A stretch of DNA of 64,000 nt. Origin: Aequorivita vitellina. GTDB taxonomy: Bacteria; Bacteroidota; Bacteroidia; Flavobacteriales; Flavobacteriaceae. Positions within the stretch are counted from its first letter, which is position 1. Each line of letters opens with the position of its first letter. Shown one piece after another: positions 9,596 to 18,277 of this stretch. A program made the translations under genes and the position numbers. The stretch covers positions 1 through 64,000 of the forward strand of contig NZ_JAIRBA010000003.1 in assembly GCF_022008365.1 (NCBI RefSeq), read 5' to 3'. The notes under the pieces were generated by a model, which saw nothing but the letters and a program-made list of their open reading frames with translations, was not told the origin of the DNA and made no database searches.

Positions 9596-10171
9596 CTATT
9601 TTAAAACAGGAACTATCCTTTTTTGTATCATTTGGGAATCGTCATCCCAATCATTTTCTTTATTGTCTTTCCAATTGGTAATCATTAATACATTTCCCAG
9701 CTTATCCAATATTATATATTTTGACATGTCGTTAATATTTTCAAACGAAGATGGAGTTATCTCATTCAAAAATTGTTTATACTTTTTGTTGGGCTTGCCA
9801 TTCGTATCCTTAAGATTAACCACCTTAATTTTAAAATTTGTATTTTCTTCAGCTTGATTCAAATATTGAATTGCAGCTAGTTCTTTATCGCTATTCTCTT
9901 TGTCAACCAATAATACATAAAAATCGAGATTGTAGTTTTTTGCCAGCTCAATAGCATTTGGCAAGTGCTTTAAACAAGGGGCACACCAGGTTCCGAAGGT
10001 GTAAACTAATGTTTTTTCTTTTTCTGAATTTTGGGACAAACAGATTATATCGTTTTTGTCAACCGTGAATATTTTATCTGATTTGCTCTTCTCAAGCTCG
10101 CAATAATTGATTTGTGCAAGTGCTGTTGGGCATATAAAAACAAGTGCCATAAAATTAAAAATATACTTCAT
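9596..10171 (-). CDS. Exported thioredoxin-like thiol-disulfide protein
   Basis: The 191-residue product starts at an ATG (10171); an upstream frame extension lacks a signal peptide and is not preferred. The N-terminus is a signal peptide (IFNFMALVFICPTALAQ). The thioredoxin active site FGTWCAPC has its cysteines at about residues 63 and 66. The CAPC spacing and following helix (LKHLPNAIELAKNYNL) fit the TlpA/ResA-like class of periplasmic thiol-disulfide oxidoreductases. Near the expected cis-proline position the protein reads NEITPSSF. The substrate is unknown. It is a single gene bracketed by repeats C and D. Confidence 0.8.
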   Translation of the reverse strand: MKYIFNFMALVFICPTALAQINYCELEKSKSDKIFTVDKNDIICLSQNSEKEKTLVYTFGTWCAPCLKHLPNAIELAKNYNLDFYVLLVDKENSDKELAAIQYLNQAEENTNFKIKVVNLKDTNGKPNKKYKQFLNEITPSSFENINDMSKYIILDKLGNVLMITNWKDNKENDWDDDSQMIQKRIVPVLK

Positions 10172-10283
10172 TAATTTTTTTTTAAGTAAAGGGAGGTTTT
10201 TAGGTCTCCCCAAATATATTAGATATTTTGATTTTTAAGGAACAATCTAACCTCCGAACAGCACCCCTCACAGATTCACTTAT

Positions 10284-10430
10284 TCATTTACTCACAACAA
10301 CCTGCATTTTAAGGTCTATAGCCATCCAAGCGCCGGAAACAAAGAAATTTTCAGGAATCTTTTCGTAAGCCTTGATTTTTTTGTTTAGCTCGCTGCTATT
10401 AAATTTGATAAAGCGGAGCTCGTGAATCTC
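10284..10430 (-). pseudogene. C-terminal remnant of an unidentified protein
   Basis: On the minus strand, 48 codons directly after an in-frame TAG read as ordinary protein (HELRFIKFNSSELNKKI, then IPENFFVSGAWMAIDLKM) and end at a TGA. There is no start codon, so this looks like the surviving tail of a larger gene. It lies between the thioredoxin-like gene and repeat D. The family was not recognised. Confidence 0.45.
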
Positions 10431-10475
10431 CTAAAGTCGATTTCTTTTTTCATCAAGGAAAAAAGAAAGAATGCT

Positions 10476-10577
10476 TCCCTCCCAGTACGGAAAACCATAA
10501 GAGTGAGGTTTTAACCAGGGAGAATACCAAATATACTATGTTTTTGTTTGTTTAAAAAAAAGGTCGTGAAGGGCATT
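10476..10577 (+). repeat. Structured intergenic repeat, copy D
   Basis: This copy forms the cleanest hairpin: CTCCC (outer), TACGGAAAACCATAA, loop, GGTTTTAACCAGGGAG, then AATACCAAATATACT and a tail GAAGGGCATT 46 nt after GAATACC. AAAACC and GGTTTT form a 6-bp inner stem with a 10-nt loop; CTCCC and GGGAG form the outer stem. It lies just 3' of the AbiEii-like gene. Confidence 0.8.
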
Positions 10578-10631
10578 GCAATTGCAGCAGTAAATAGAAG
10601 TGTAAGATATTAAAGGGGGGATTTTATTGTA

Positions 10632-11291
10632 TTAATTATCTACATCCAACAAATTTTGTACCTGCTCTTCGATATCAATTTTTATAAGTTCCCAAACTTT
10701 GTTTCTATAACAATTGGGTGTGAAATCGTCTTCAGCCATTGAAAAGTCTAAACAGGCTTCTAGAAGTTCTTGTCTTGTTGAACCATACGGATTTCTTTGC
10801 TCATAGAACCCTAACATTTCCTCTAAAGTGAACACATCAAGAAGTTCGTGGATGTCCCAAAAATCTTTTTTACGACCACCATTTGAAATAACTTCAAACT
10901 TCATTGCAGCAATTTCCTCATTTGATGCCAAACGTATATTGTCTTGCTCTAATAAAGGAAAAACAAAAGGCTCCGTATAATATATATCCAATTTAACTGC
11001 ATTATGCTCATCTTCTCCCACAAAATAAGATCTACCAAAACCAACTTCACCAACAGAAGATGTATCTACATATGGAAAAGTTTCATTTAAAATTTCTTCT
11101 AAACGATTGAAATCTATACCACCATATGCCGCATCGGTGAATAAATCAATATCTACCGATTCCCGGTGACCTTGCTGTAAACTTAGTGATGTACCGCCTA
11201 CCAATCTAAAACTATTAAATTCCTCAATAGCCATTAATGTTATTAAGGAATCCCAAAGAAGATCGGAAACGGTATTTAAATGTAAAGGCAT
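10632..11291 (-). CDS. AbiEii-type nucleotidyltransferase toxin
   Basis: This 219-residue protein has the signature of the AbiEii/DUF1814 nucleotidyltransferase fold: VGGTSLSLQQGHR (residues 31-43), DIDLF (47-51), VKLDIYY (99-105) and a helical block with K131 and KKDFWDIHELL (141-151). Known relatives transfer nucleotides to RNA or protein targets and arrest growth. The gene starts 6 bp after the upstream HTH gene, so the two form a bicistronic toxin-antitoxin unit. Toxicity is inferred from the family. A housekeeping nucleotidyltransferase role is less likely given the pairing and the island context. Confidence 0.85.
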   Translation of the reverse strand: MPLHLNTVSDLLWDSLITLMAIEEFNSFRLVGGTSLSLQQGHRESVDIDLFTDAAYGGIDFNRLEEILNETFPYVDTSSVGEVGFGRSYFVGEDEHNAVKLDIYYTEPFVFPLLEQDNIRLASNEEIAAMKFEVISNGGRKKDFWDIHELLDVFTLEEMLGFYEQRNPYGSTRQELLEACLDFSMAEDDFTPNCYRNKVWELIKIDIEEQVQNLLDVDN

Positions 11292-11297
11292 TTAATA

Positions 11298-11807
11298 TTA
11301 AATAAGATTATAGGCTTCTGCATTCTTTTGAAATGCAGCTAAACGGGAGTGCTTAATAGACTTAGCTATATTAGATACAGTAGCTTTACTATAGAAATCT
11401 ATAATTTCATTGATTTCTATGTCATTCCCTCTTTCCAGTATTCTTTTTATAATGGCACGTTTGTTTTTATGCCAATCTATTTTATCAAAAGTGGTATCCC
11501 AAAACAATACTTTTCTAATGTTGTTTAGGTTTGGTGTTCCTTTACTATTCTCCGCCAGTTTAGTTTTTACTTCATAGCTTGCCTGCAACATCATAAAGTA
11601 ATCATCTTCCGTCCGGAAGTATTCTCCCAATTTAATGGACAGTTCGGGATTGATACCTCTTCTTTGATTTATAATGGCACTGATGGTTTGCTTGTGTTCA
11701 GTTAGAGCCAAAGCCAGCTGAGAGCTTTTAATATTCTTACGCTTTATCTCACGTTCTAATATAAGCCCTGGGTGTAAACCTTTAATTTTAGCTATTTTAG
11801 GTAACAT
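11298..11807 (-). CDS. HTH antitoxin (HigA/XRE-like) with C-terminal DUF6922-like domain
   Basis: The 169-residue protein begins with an XRE/HigA-like helix-turn-helix region (residues about 10-65; LHPGLILEREIKRKN, SQLALALTEHKQTISAIINQRR). The C-terminal domain (about 95-155; RKVLFWDTTFDKIDWHKN, then KRAIIKRILERGNDIE) resembles the small domain found in Bacteroidota antitoxin-like proteins. It is the first gene of the unit with the AbiEii-like toxin. A palindrome overlapping its promoter supports autoregulation. It would bind its own operator and neutralise the toxin. Confidence 0.8.
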   Translation of the reverse strand: MLPKIAKIKGLHPGLILEREIKRKNIKSSQLALALTEHKQTISAIINQRRGINPELSIKLGEYFRTEDDYFMMLQASYEVKTKLAENSKGTPNLNNIRKVLFWDTTFDKIDWHKNKRAIIKRILERGNDIEINEIIDFYSKATVSNIAKSIKHSRLAAFQKNAEAYNLI

Positions 11808-11823
11808 TGTTTATTTTCAAATA

Positions 11824-11866
11824 CAAAAGTAGCCATTAACTATTTAGTAAACAAGAATGTTTACTA
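11824..11866 (-). promoter_or_regulatory. Promoter and palindromic operator of the toxin-antitoxin operon
   Basis: Reading the minus strand, TTG (11854-11852) and TACTTTTG (11831-11824) are separated by 20 bp, matching the Bacteroidota -33/-7 arrangement, and lie just before the ATG at 11807. A perfect 8-bp inverted repeat, TAGTAAAC and GTTTACTA with a 6-bp centre (11845-11866), overlaps the -33 element. That is where an autorepressing antitoxin would bind. Confidence 0.65.
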
Positions 11867-11874
11867 TATATTAA

Positions 11875-12006
11875 AAAGAACAGTTAGGAACTACTGATAA
11901 TATATCTATAAATGTTTCCGGGTATGCTTTTGGAGTATATTTTGTGGCACTTAAAACAGTAAATGAAACAACCACCAAAAAAGTTGGTGTTGCAGTAGGA
12001 ATGTGA
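11875..12006 (+). pseudogene. Remnant of a T9SS C-terminal sorting domain
   Basis: A plus-strand frame of 43 codons without a start, beginning after a TAA, reads NISINVSGYAFGVYFVALKT and then KKVGVAVGM before a TGA. The NVSGYAFGVYFV...KKV pattern is that of the end of a type A sorting domain. It is directly followed by an intrinsic terminator. It looks like the truncated tail of a lost exported protein gene. Confidence 0.5.
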
Positions 12007-12019
12007 TTCTTTAAATTAT

Positions 12020-12048
12020 AAAAAGGAGTCGTAACAAGCTCCTTTTTT
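12020..12048 (+). terminator. Intrinsic terminator behind the sorting-domain remnant
   Basis: AAAAAGGAG (12020-12028) and CTCCTTTTT (12039-12047) form a stem with a 10-nt loop and a T-run. It follows the remnant's stop codon by 13 bp. Confidence 0.75.
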
Positions 12049-12090
12049 ATTTTTATGAATTTGGAGGTTTTCGCTTCTTGACGCTCTATA

Positions 12091-12124
12091 AAAAAGGGGC
12101 AGACATTAAAAAAGTCTAACCCCT
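12091..12124 (-). terminator. Intrinsic terminator of the repeat-split TolB/CsgG-like gene
   Basis: AGGGG...AGAC pairs with GTCT..CCCCT. Read on the minus strand, the stem is followed by a T-run (the A-run at 12090-12095), as expected for the gene ending at 12164. Confidence 0.7.
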
Positions 12125-12163
12125 GTTATTTTAAACTTACACATCTTGCAAGATAGTGACTAG

Positions 12164-14584
12164 TTAATCCATATAAGGAAGTTTTCTCGTGAATTTGCGA
12201 GCAAACCTATCTAATGATTTTTCAATATCATAAACGTTGGTATTTTCTTCTACTTCAACATAATTCCAAGTTAGGCCGCCAGTAGCTCCATCAAAAATGC
12301 TAAATGAAGTTGAACCAATATCGCCTTTACTGCCCGATAAGAAGTTTCCAATTCTTTCAGATGCATTTGTTTTACCTGCATTTGTTCCATTTGTAAGTGC
12401 AAAATCTGTCACTTTATTAAAGAATTTTTTCTTCTTTATAACCATTTTTTCATTTTTATTCTTGTTTGAAGAATTGCCTTCCTCTTCTACTTCAATACTA
12501 AAATTAGATGTTGTTAATTCCCCTGTTAATGCATAAAATTCAACCGCACCTGAAGCTAGAATCTCGGCGGCTTCTCCTCTAGATTTTAAAAAGATTCCCG
12601 CCATATTATTCATTACACTCGCGTCTAATCCTAAACTTTTTAATTCTTCACTTCTAAGAAGTTGGTCTACCATAATATTGCTATCTCCACTGAGCATGCC
12701 ACCCATAAAATTTTGATCTGCACCATACGTTTGCGCTAAGTTTGTAATCATTTCAGGATTCATAAAATTCTTAACTTTTTCTACCTCAGCAACATTAACT
12801 TCAAATAGTTGGGTTAATTCATTTTTGTTACTTGTAAGGAATTCGGTGTATTCTGAAATACTACTAGCGTCCACCTCTGGGATTAACTGCTTAATTTTGG
12901 AAGTTAAATTTGCTGTGTTGCCAGCGCTAATAATTCCTAAAATCTCTGGGTTGGCTGTAAGTATTTGTCCTAATTCATTAGACTGTTCTAAAGATAATTT
13001 TCCTGATGAAATTTTACTTAAAGTTCCACCTACTATATCGCTAACATTGCCAGAAGTTAAATTGCTTACTAAGTCTTTGTTTTGTCCAACAAGATTTGAA
13101 AATTGCTGAATCTGAGCAATATCTAAGTTTACTCCTAAAAGATCTGGGGCCTGAGAAAGGGCATTATTTACAATGCCCGAGGTATCGCCATTAACGAAAC
13201 TTTGCACCAATTCTTTATTACCAGTAAGGATAGAGGAAAACTCGCCAATTTCAGAATTACTTAATTGCGCCCCCAAAAGCTCGGTTCCTTGTTCTAAAAG
13301 TTTAGATTTTATCTGGGTCATATCACCTGCTATCATTCCTTTAACAAGGTCCTTGTTTGCAGATATCATTCCCACGTATTTTGAAACCTCTTCGGAACCA
13401 ATTTGTTCTCCTAAGGTATTCATATTGTTAGTGAGTAGGTTTTGAAGTAATTCGGTTGTATTACCACTTGCAATATCCTTAATTAAGGTTTGGTTATTAA
13501 TAATTAAGTTGGTGTACAACTGAGCATTATTGCCACCAATCTTTTCTCCAATTAGATTTGCATTATTGGCCAGAATTTGTTGAAATAAATTGGAAGTATC
13601 TCCATTAACCACATTTTTAATTAAGCTACTATTATTTGAAATAATATTTGAAATTAAAACACCATCAGCACCTCCAAATTCTCCCGCCATCGCACTTAGG
13701 TTGTTTGATACTAAATCTGTAAATAAGTTTTCAACTTCTCCATCAACAATATTTTGGATAGTAGTTGCATTCTTTTTAATTAGGTTGGCAACCATTTCCC
13801 CATCATTTCCGCCAAGTTGATCGCCAATTAAAGAAGCGTTATTTATTAAAACATCTTGTAGTAAATTATCTGTTTCTCCTTTTGCCAGTTTAATTACTGT
13901 ACCACTATTAGCAACCAATACGGTTGCCAATTTTGGATCAAAACCAACTGCCCCAGCAGTCATAGAGATAAGTTCGTTTAAATCTCCGCTTTTCAGCTTA
14001 TTTACAAAGCCTCCAGGATCAGTGGTCATATCCTTAATCATTTGTGAACTGAGGTTGGATACACCTGGAATATTACTTGTAGCGGCGGCGGCGGCTGCAA
14101 GTTCAGTTAAACCTGCACCAAGAAGCGTGCTTTCATCATTATTTAGCGATAAATCGTACGTACTAAAAACAATGGCGTCAACGTCCAAGATTTCGCATAA
14201 ATCGATTGGGGAATATTTATTGAAATTTCTAAAATAATCGTGATCTAAAAGTATTTTATTCGTTTCCTGAATCTCCTGTATTTCTACGGATAGTTTTTTA
14301 GAACGTTTAGTGATTCTTTCATGCAAAGCAACTTGCCACATATATGAAAGGCGTTGTTGGTTATTTACTTGTTCTAATTGCGACTCAACTCTAATTTCTG
14401 GATGTTGATATGTAATAAGTGTTCTAAAAGGAAGCACGGCAATTTTTTTATGTTTTGCACTAACTTCTTCAATATTTTCAATTTCGAATATATCGTCCTT
14501 TGACTTGCTGAACGGAAGTTGCGCGTAAAAATCTGTGTTGATCGTAATGGCCAAAACGAATAATAGAAGTAATGTTTTTTTCAT
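12164..14584 (-). CDS. Exported TolB/CsgG-like protein with a large internal repeat domain
   Basis: This 806-residue protein starts with a signal peptide (LLLLFVLAITINTDFYAQ). Residues about 43-165 (KKIAVLPFRTLITY, VDAIVFSTYDLSL) look like the first half of the TolB/CsgG-type periplasmic fold. Residues about 685-806 (FYALTGELTTSNFSIE, FDGATGGLTWNYVEV, ARKFTRKLPYMD) look like its second half. Between them are about ten degenerate repeats of roughly 46 residues (GDTxNLxxxLLxNNxxLxGxxxGG, NLIxNNxxLIKxIxxG), helical and asparagine-rich. It is a single gene with its own terminator. Function is unknown; the repeats could be a binding or spacer scaffold grafted into an envelope protein. Confidence 0.7.
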   Translation of the reverse strand: MKKTLLLLFVLAITINTDFYAQLPFSKSKDDIFEIENIEEVSAKHKKIAVLPFRTLITYQHPEIRVESQLEQVNNQQRLSYMWQVALHERITKRSKKLSVEIQEIQETNKILLDHDYFRNFNKYSPIDLCEILDVDAIVFSTYDLSLNNDESTLLGAGLTELAAAAAATSNIPGVSNLSSQMIKDMTTDPGGFVNKLKSGDLNELISMTAGAVGFDPKLATVLVANSGTVIKLAKGETDNLLQDVLINNASLIGDQLGGNDGEMVANLIKKNATTIQNIVDGEVENLFTDLVSNNLSAMAGEFGGADGVLISNIISNNSSLIKNVVNGDTSNLFQQILANNANLIGEKIGGNNAQLYTNLIINNQTLIKDIASGNTTELLQNLLTNNMNTLGEQIGSEEVSKYVGMISANKDLVKGMIAGDMTQIKSKLLEQGTELLGAQLSNSEIGEFSSILTGNKELVQSFVNGDTSGIVNNALSQAPDLLGVNLDIAQIQQFSNLVGQNKDLVSNLTSGNVSDIVGGTLSKISSGKLSLEQSNELGQILTANPEILGIISAGNTANLTSKIKQLIPEVDASSISEYTEFLTSNKNELTQLFEVNVAEVEKVKNFMNPEMITNLAQTYGADQNFMGGMLSGDSNIMVDQLLRSEELKSLGLDASVMNNMAGIFLKSRGEAAEILASGAVEFYALTGELTTSNFSIEVEEEGNSSNKNKNEKMVIKKKKFFNKVTDFALTNGTNAGKTNASERIGNFLSGSKGDIGSTSFSIFDGATGGLTWNYVEVEENTNVYDIEKSLDRFARKFTRKLPYMD

Positions 14585-14843
14585 AAATTCTGCGAAAATT
14601 TTAAGTTAGTTTAGTTGAAAATTAATGCAACATATAAAATTTAATTGATAAAATATAGCTCCTTTTTTCCTTCCCTTCGGCCTCTTACTGATTATCAATC
14701 CATTATACTTTTCTTAAAACGGAGAAATAATTTATTTATTCCAGACGACATTGAAATCAAAAAAGGTGTGCAATTCGCTTTCTAATAATATGTTTAAGAG
14801 CATATCTCTGAAAAATTTAATAATGGAAAATTTATCTCTCCTC

Positions 14844-14872
14844 AAAAAAAAGACTGCCCTAACGGACAGTCT
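14844..14872 (-). terminator. Intrinsic terminator of the T9SS operon
   Basis: AGACTG (14851-14856) pairs with CAGTCT (14867-14872). On the minus strand the stem is followed by seven T residues. It lies about 60 bp after the stop of the gene at 14933. The rest of 14585-14932 shows no gene. Confidence 0.7.
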
Positions 14873-14932
14873 CTTAAAAGAAGTATTATAAATAAATGGC
14901 TTCATTCCATGTTGAGAAATATAACTTAGGGT

Positions 14933-17900
14933 TTATTTTTTAACTATTTTAAAGGTTTTATCGCCACCATTGATTGTTACCTTCATAAAATACACTCCTT
15001 GTTGAAGACTGCTTGTGTTCAATTGCATTTGCGGTGTGTTTTCTTTAACCTCAAAGATATTTTGACCCAGTAAATTATAGATTTGTATCTTTTCTATTGG
15101 ATTGTTTGCTTTTAAGGTCAATTGATTTTTTACTGGATTCGGATAAAAAGTGAATTTACTGAAGTTTTCATCGGCTAAAGAAAGTTCAATCGTACTGAAG
15201 GATTCAGGACCCGCGAAATCGCTTTCGTTATCTGTACCGCATACAGCACGAACATATAGATCATAATTCGTATCCGGATCGAGGCTACTTAATGTTTCGC
15301 CGAGGATGCCATCATTATCAGCAACACTTACGCCAGTAATATTGGGGTCAAAACCTGATGGTCCGTATTTAATTTCCCATGCCGTCTCACTACCTCTAGC
15401 TGTCCAACTTACATCAGCAGTATTAGAAGTAATATTGGCTACTGTAATATCAGTGGGTTCTGGACAAGCTATGCCATCATCGCGAACTTCAATGCAGAAA
15501 TTACCTTCATTGCCGGAGTTTCCATTTATTTGAACGTAATAAGTTTCCCCTACGGTAAGCCCCGTCAAGTTAACCGTAGACAACAATTCATTGTTAATAA
15601 AATCTACATCGTCATTACAGCCAATTTCCGCTCCCATTGTTAGTAAATCAGCACAATTTGAAGGTGCTTCATATACCGCCATTTGTGTATCTTCTAAGTC
15701 ACTAAGAGAAATATTTGTAGTTACTGTTACGTTTCCGCTACCGGGGGCTTCAAAAGTAAACCAAACCGTATTGGTAGGTATTTGGAGGAAACAACTGCCT
15801 TCGGGCTCATCACGTTCTACTGTTGCAGCTATGTTTGTAAATGTATTTCCAGTACAAACTTCGTCTACTATTAGGCGAATGGCATTGCAAAGGTTATCAT
15901 TAACAGGAGGTGAAACAAGTGTAGTGAAGGAAGCTGCATCGCTGAATTCGCTTACATCATTTACATCGCATAAGGCTCGAACATAGACATCGTAGGTTGT
16001 CCCGGGGCTTAAATCTGTAAGTGTTTCTCCTAAAATACCATCGTCATCGATAACGGAGGTTCCTCCAGTAGTGGGATCAAAACCCGATTCTCCATACACA
16101 ATTTCCCATTCGTTTTCTCTGTCTCCTACAGTCCAAATTACATCGGCGGTTGATACTGTAATATTTTCAACGGTGACATTGGAGGGTGCGGGACAGCTTA
16201 GCCCATCGTCTTGAACTTCAATACAGAATGTACCTTCTAGGGTTCCATCGTTAAAACTTATGAAACCATTTACTTGAACAAAATACGTATTGCCTGCGGT
16301 TAGGTTTGTTAAGCTAACTACTGAAAGGAAGCCAGTTCCTGAACTTCCACCGTCTTCATCGCAACCTATTTCTAGACCTAACGTAGCGAGGTTACTACAA
16401 TCTGTGGGAGCTTCATACACTGCTAACTCGGTATCTTCTAGCGTACCTCCAGCAAAATCTGTAGTAACGGTTACATTACCACTAAGGGGAGCATCAAAGC
16501 TAAACCATACTGTTTGGTCTCCTGGGGCGTCGAAACATGAACCTTGAGGTTCATTATTTTCTAAGGTGCCACCCACGTTCGTAAAGCTACTACCAATACA
16601 AGGTTCATCTACTATTAAGCGTGTAGCATCACAAAGATTGTCATTAACAGGGCGGGTTTTAAGAGTTATAGGCCCTGTAAAAAAGCTGTTTCCATCTGAG
16701 CCACCACATTGGGCTTGCACATATACACTATATATATGGGCAGGTGTGAGATTGGTTATTGAAGCGTTTGGATTATCTCGTACTTGAGCGGAATCTCCTT
16801 CGATTTCAGGATTAAAACCAGGCTCTCCGTATTTCACTAACCAATCCGTTTCGGTTCCAATTGGTGTCCAGCTAATATCTGCTGTGGTAGCTGTAGTGGC
16901 GTCAATCTGTAAATTTGTTGGTTTTACACAAGCTTGCGTTTCGGTAATTGAAAGGTCGTCCAAGGTCATAAAGAAAGGAAAAAAACCAGTATTTACATGG
17001 CCCTGAATACCGATATAAAACACTCCTGTTGTAGCAGGAGTAAATGTGCCGCTTACCTCTTGGTAATCTCCTTGCGTTATTTCGGTAGTTGGGATTATTT
17101 CATGAATCATATCGCTAGAACTGTTTGAAACTCCATAACTTGCAGCAACATTTGCTCCTTCCGAATTGCTTTGTCTAGCATAAAAGGTTAGTGTATAGTT
17201 TGTACCAGCTTGAACTTCTACTGGATAAAACATCCAAGCTTCGCTACCATAAGCTAAGAATATATCCCAATCGCCAGTGCGTGGGGCTCTGTCATGGTCT
17301 GTGAAGGTGTTGTTGGTGATCCAATACGAATTCATCACTAGTTCCTGAGTCCAACATCCATCGAGACTGTTGTTATGGGTATAGCCATTTTCAAAACCCT
17401 CGAAAAAGGGGATTGTAGCAGGCAAGCAAGGTGTAACAAATCTTAATGGGCCAGCAAATTCGCTTTCTCCATTGCCGTTTCCGCATAGTGCTTTCACATA
17501 AATATCCAGAACAGTTCCCGGTTGCAAATTGCTAATTGTAGTATTCGGGGTTCCTGTAACCTCCAATAATTCACCTTCAGTTTCTGGATTGAAACCTTTC
17601 AAGCCATATTTCACCGTCCATTCATTTTCCGATCCTCCTAGGTTCCAGTCGAGATCTAAGGAAGTAGGCGTTAGATTTTCATAGTTTAAATTTGAAGGCT
17701 TGGGGCATCTTGGTAAGGCATTGACAGAAAATTCATCTACATAAAGGTGAAAAGCAGCAGTAGCGGTTGCTACAATAGCAATGTAAACAGGCTGTCCATT
17801 ATAAGCAGTTAAGTTGTATGTATAGTTTATATATTCACCTAAATCATCCACATCGGAAATTGTCGTTTCCGAGCCCAATAGTACCGTAAAATCTGAAGGG

Positions 17901-18244
17901 CGGGTACCGGTAGTAGATAATTTTACATCAAATGATTCTGGGAATGCTAGTCCTGTTCCGCCCGCATAAAATGAAACCTGATCTGAAACTCCTAGGTTTA
18001 CTGTAAATTGGGGAGAGATTAAATAATCGTCGTGTGCATTTGTTTCGAAGTTAATACGAACTCCTCCAGGACCACGATAGGCATCACCAGCGTGATACTG
18101 CCAAGTTGCGCCTTGTCCATCATTATCAATAACCGTCCAGTTGTGTGGAATTTCTGTATCAAAACTTTCTAAAAATTGGGCAGAGGTTTGCCAGCTTGTT
18201 ATGCCAAGTAGCATAACAAGTAATAAAACTGTTATTTTTTTCAT
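14933..18244 (-). CDS. T9SS-exported multidomain protein (choice-of-anchor J, FN3, PPC-like)
   Basis: The 1103-residue protein has a signal peptide (ITVLLLVMLLGITSWQTSAQ). Domains in order are: choice-of-anchor J-like (about 23-175, FLESFDTEIPHNWTVID), FN3 (180-270), a second lectin/MAM-like module (272-435), FN3 (437-530), a pre-peptidase-like module starting NDNLCDATRLI (535-680), FN3 (684-773), a second NDNLCNAIRLI module (778-915), FN3 (919-1010) and a type A sorting domain (1025-1103, FYPNPVKNQLTL, GVYFMKV, FKIVKK). No catalytic motif is visible, so an adhesive or matrix-binding surface role is inferred. It lies 33 bp after the FG-GAP gene, presumably in one operon. Confidence 0.85.
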   Translation of the reverse strand: MKKITVLLLVMLLGITSWQTSAQFLESFDTEIPHNWTVIDNDGQGATWQYHAGDAYRGPGGVRINFETNAHDDYLISPQFTVNLGVSDQVSFYAGGTGLAFPESFDVKLSTTGTRPSDFTVLLGSETTISDVDDLGEYINYTYNLTAYNGQPVYIAIVATATAAFHLYVDEFSVNALPRCPKPSNLNYENLTPTSLDLDWNLGGSENEWTVKYGLKGFNPETEGELLEVTGTPNTTISNLQPGTVLDIYVKALCGNGNGESEFAGPLRFVTPCLPATIPFFEGFENGYTHNNSLDGCWTQELVMNSYWITNNTFTDHDRAPRTGDWDIFLAYGSEAWMFYPVEVQAGTNYTLTFYARQSNSEGANVAASYGVSNSSSDMIHEIIPTTEITQGDYQEVSGTFTPATTGVFYIGIQGHVNTGFFPFFMTLDDLSITETQACVKPTNLQIDATTATTADISWTPIGTETDWLVKYGEPGFNPEIEGDSAQVRDNPNASITNLTPAHIYSVYVQAQCGGSDGNSFFTGPITLKTRPVNDNLCDATRLIVDEPCIGSSFTNVGGTLENNEPQGSCFDAPGDQTVWFSFDAPLSGNVTVTTDFAGGTLEDTELAVYEAPTDCSNLATLGLEIGCDEDGGSSGTGFLSVVSLTNLTAGNTYFVQVNGFISFNDGTLEGTFCIEVQDDGLSCPAPSNVTVENITVSTADVIWTVGDRENEWEIVYGESGFDPTTGGTSVIDDDGILGETLTDLSPGTTYDVYVRALCDVNDVSEFSDAASFTTLVSPPVNDNLCNAIRLIVDEVCTGNTFTNIAATVERDEPEGSCFLQIPTNTVWFTFEAPGSGNVTVTTNISLSDLEDTQMAVYEAPSNCADLLTMGAEIGCNDDVDFINNELLSTVNLTGLTVGETYYVQINGNSGNEGNFCIEVRDDGIACPEPTDITVANITSNTADVSWTARGSETAWEIKYGPSGFDPNITGVSVADNDGILGETLSSLDPDTNYDLYVRAVCGTDNESDFAGPESFSTIELSLADENFSKFTFYPNPVKNQLTLKANNPIEKIQIYNLLGQNIFEVKENTPQMQLNTSSLQQGVYFMKVTINGGDKTFKIVKK

Positions 18245-18277
18245 TTAAATAATTTTACGAATTGCTGTTTTCTTCAA

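Noticed and set aside
6726-10577. The four repeats as classical integron attC sites
   Set aside because: GTTAAA-type cores occur on the minus strand, but no paired R and L arms with the usual symmetry and spacing were found, and no integrase gene is in the window.
12297-14237. Plus-strand frames opposite the repeat protein
   Set aside because: They mirror the minus-strand repeat codons and have low-complexity composition, so they are shadows.
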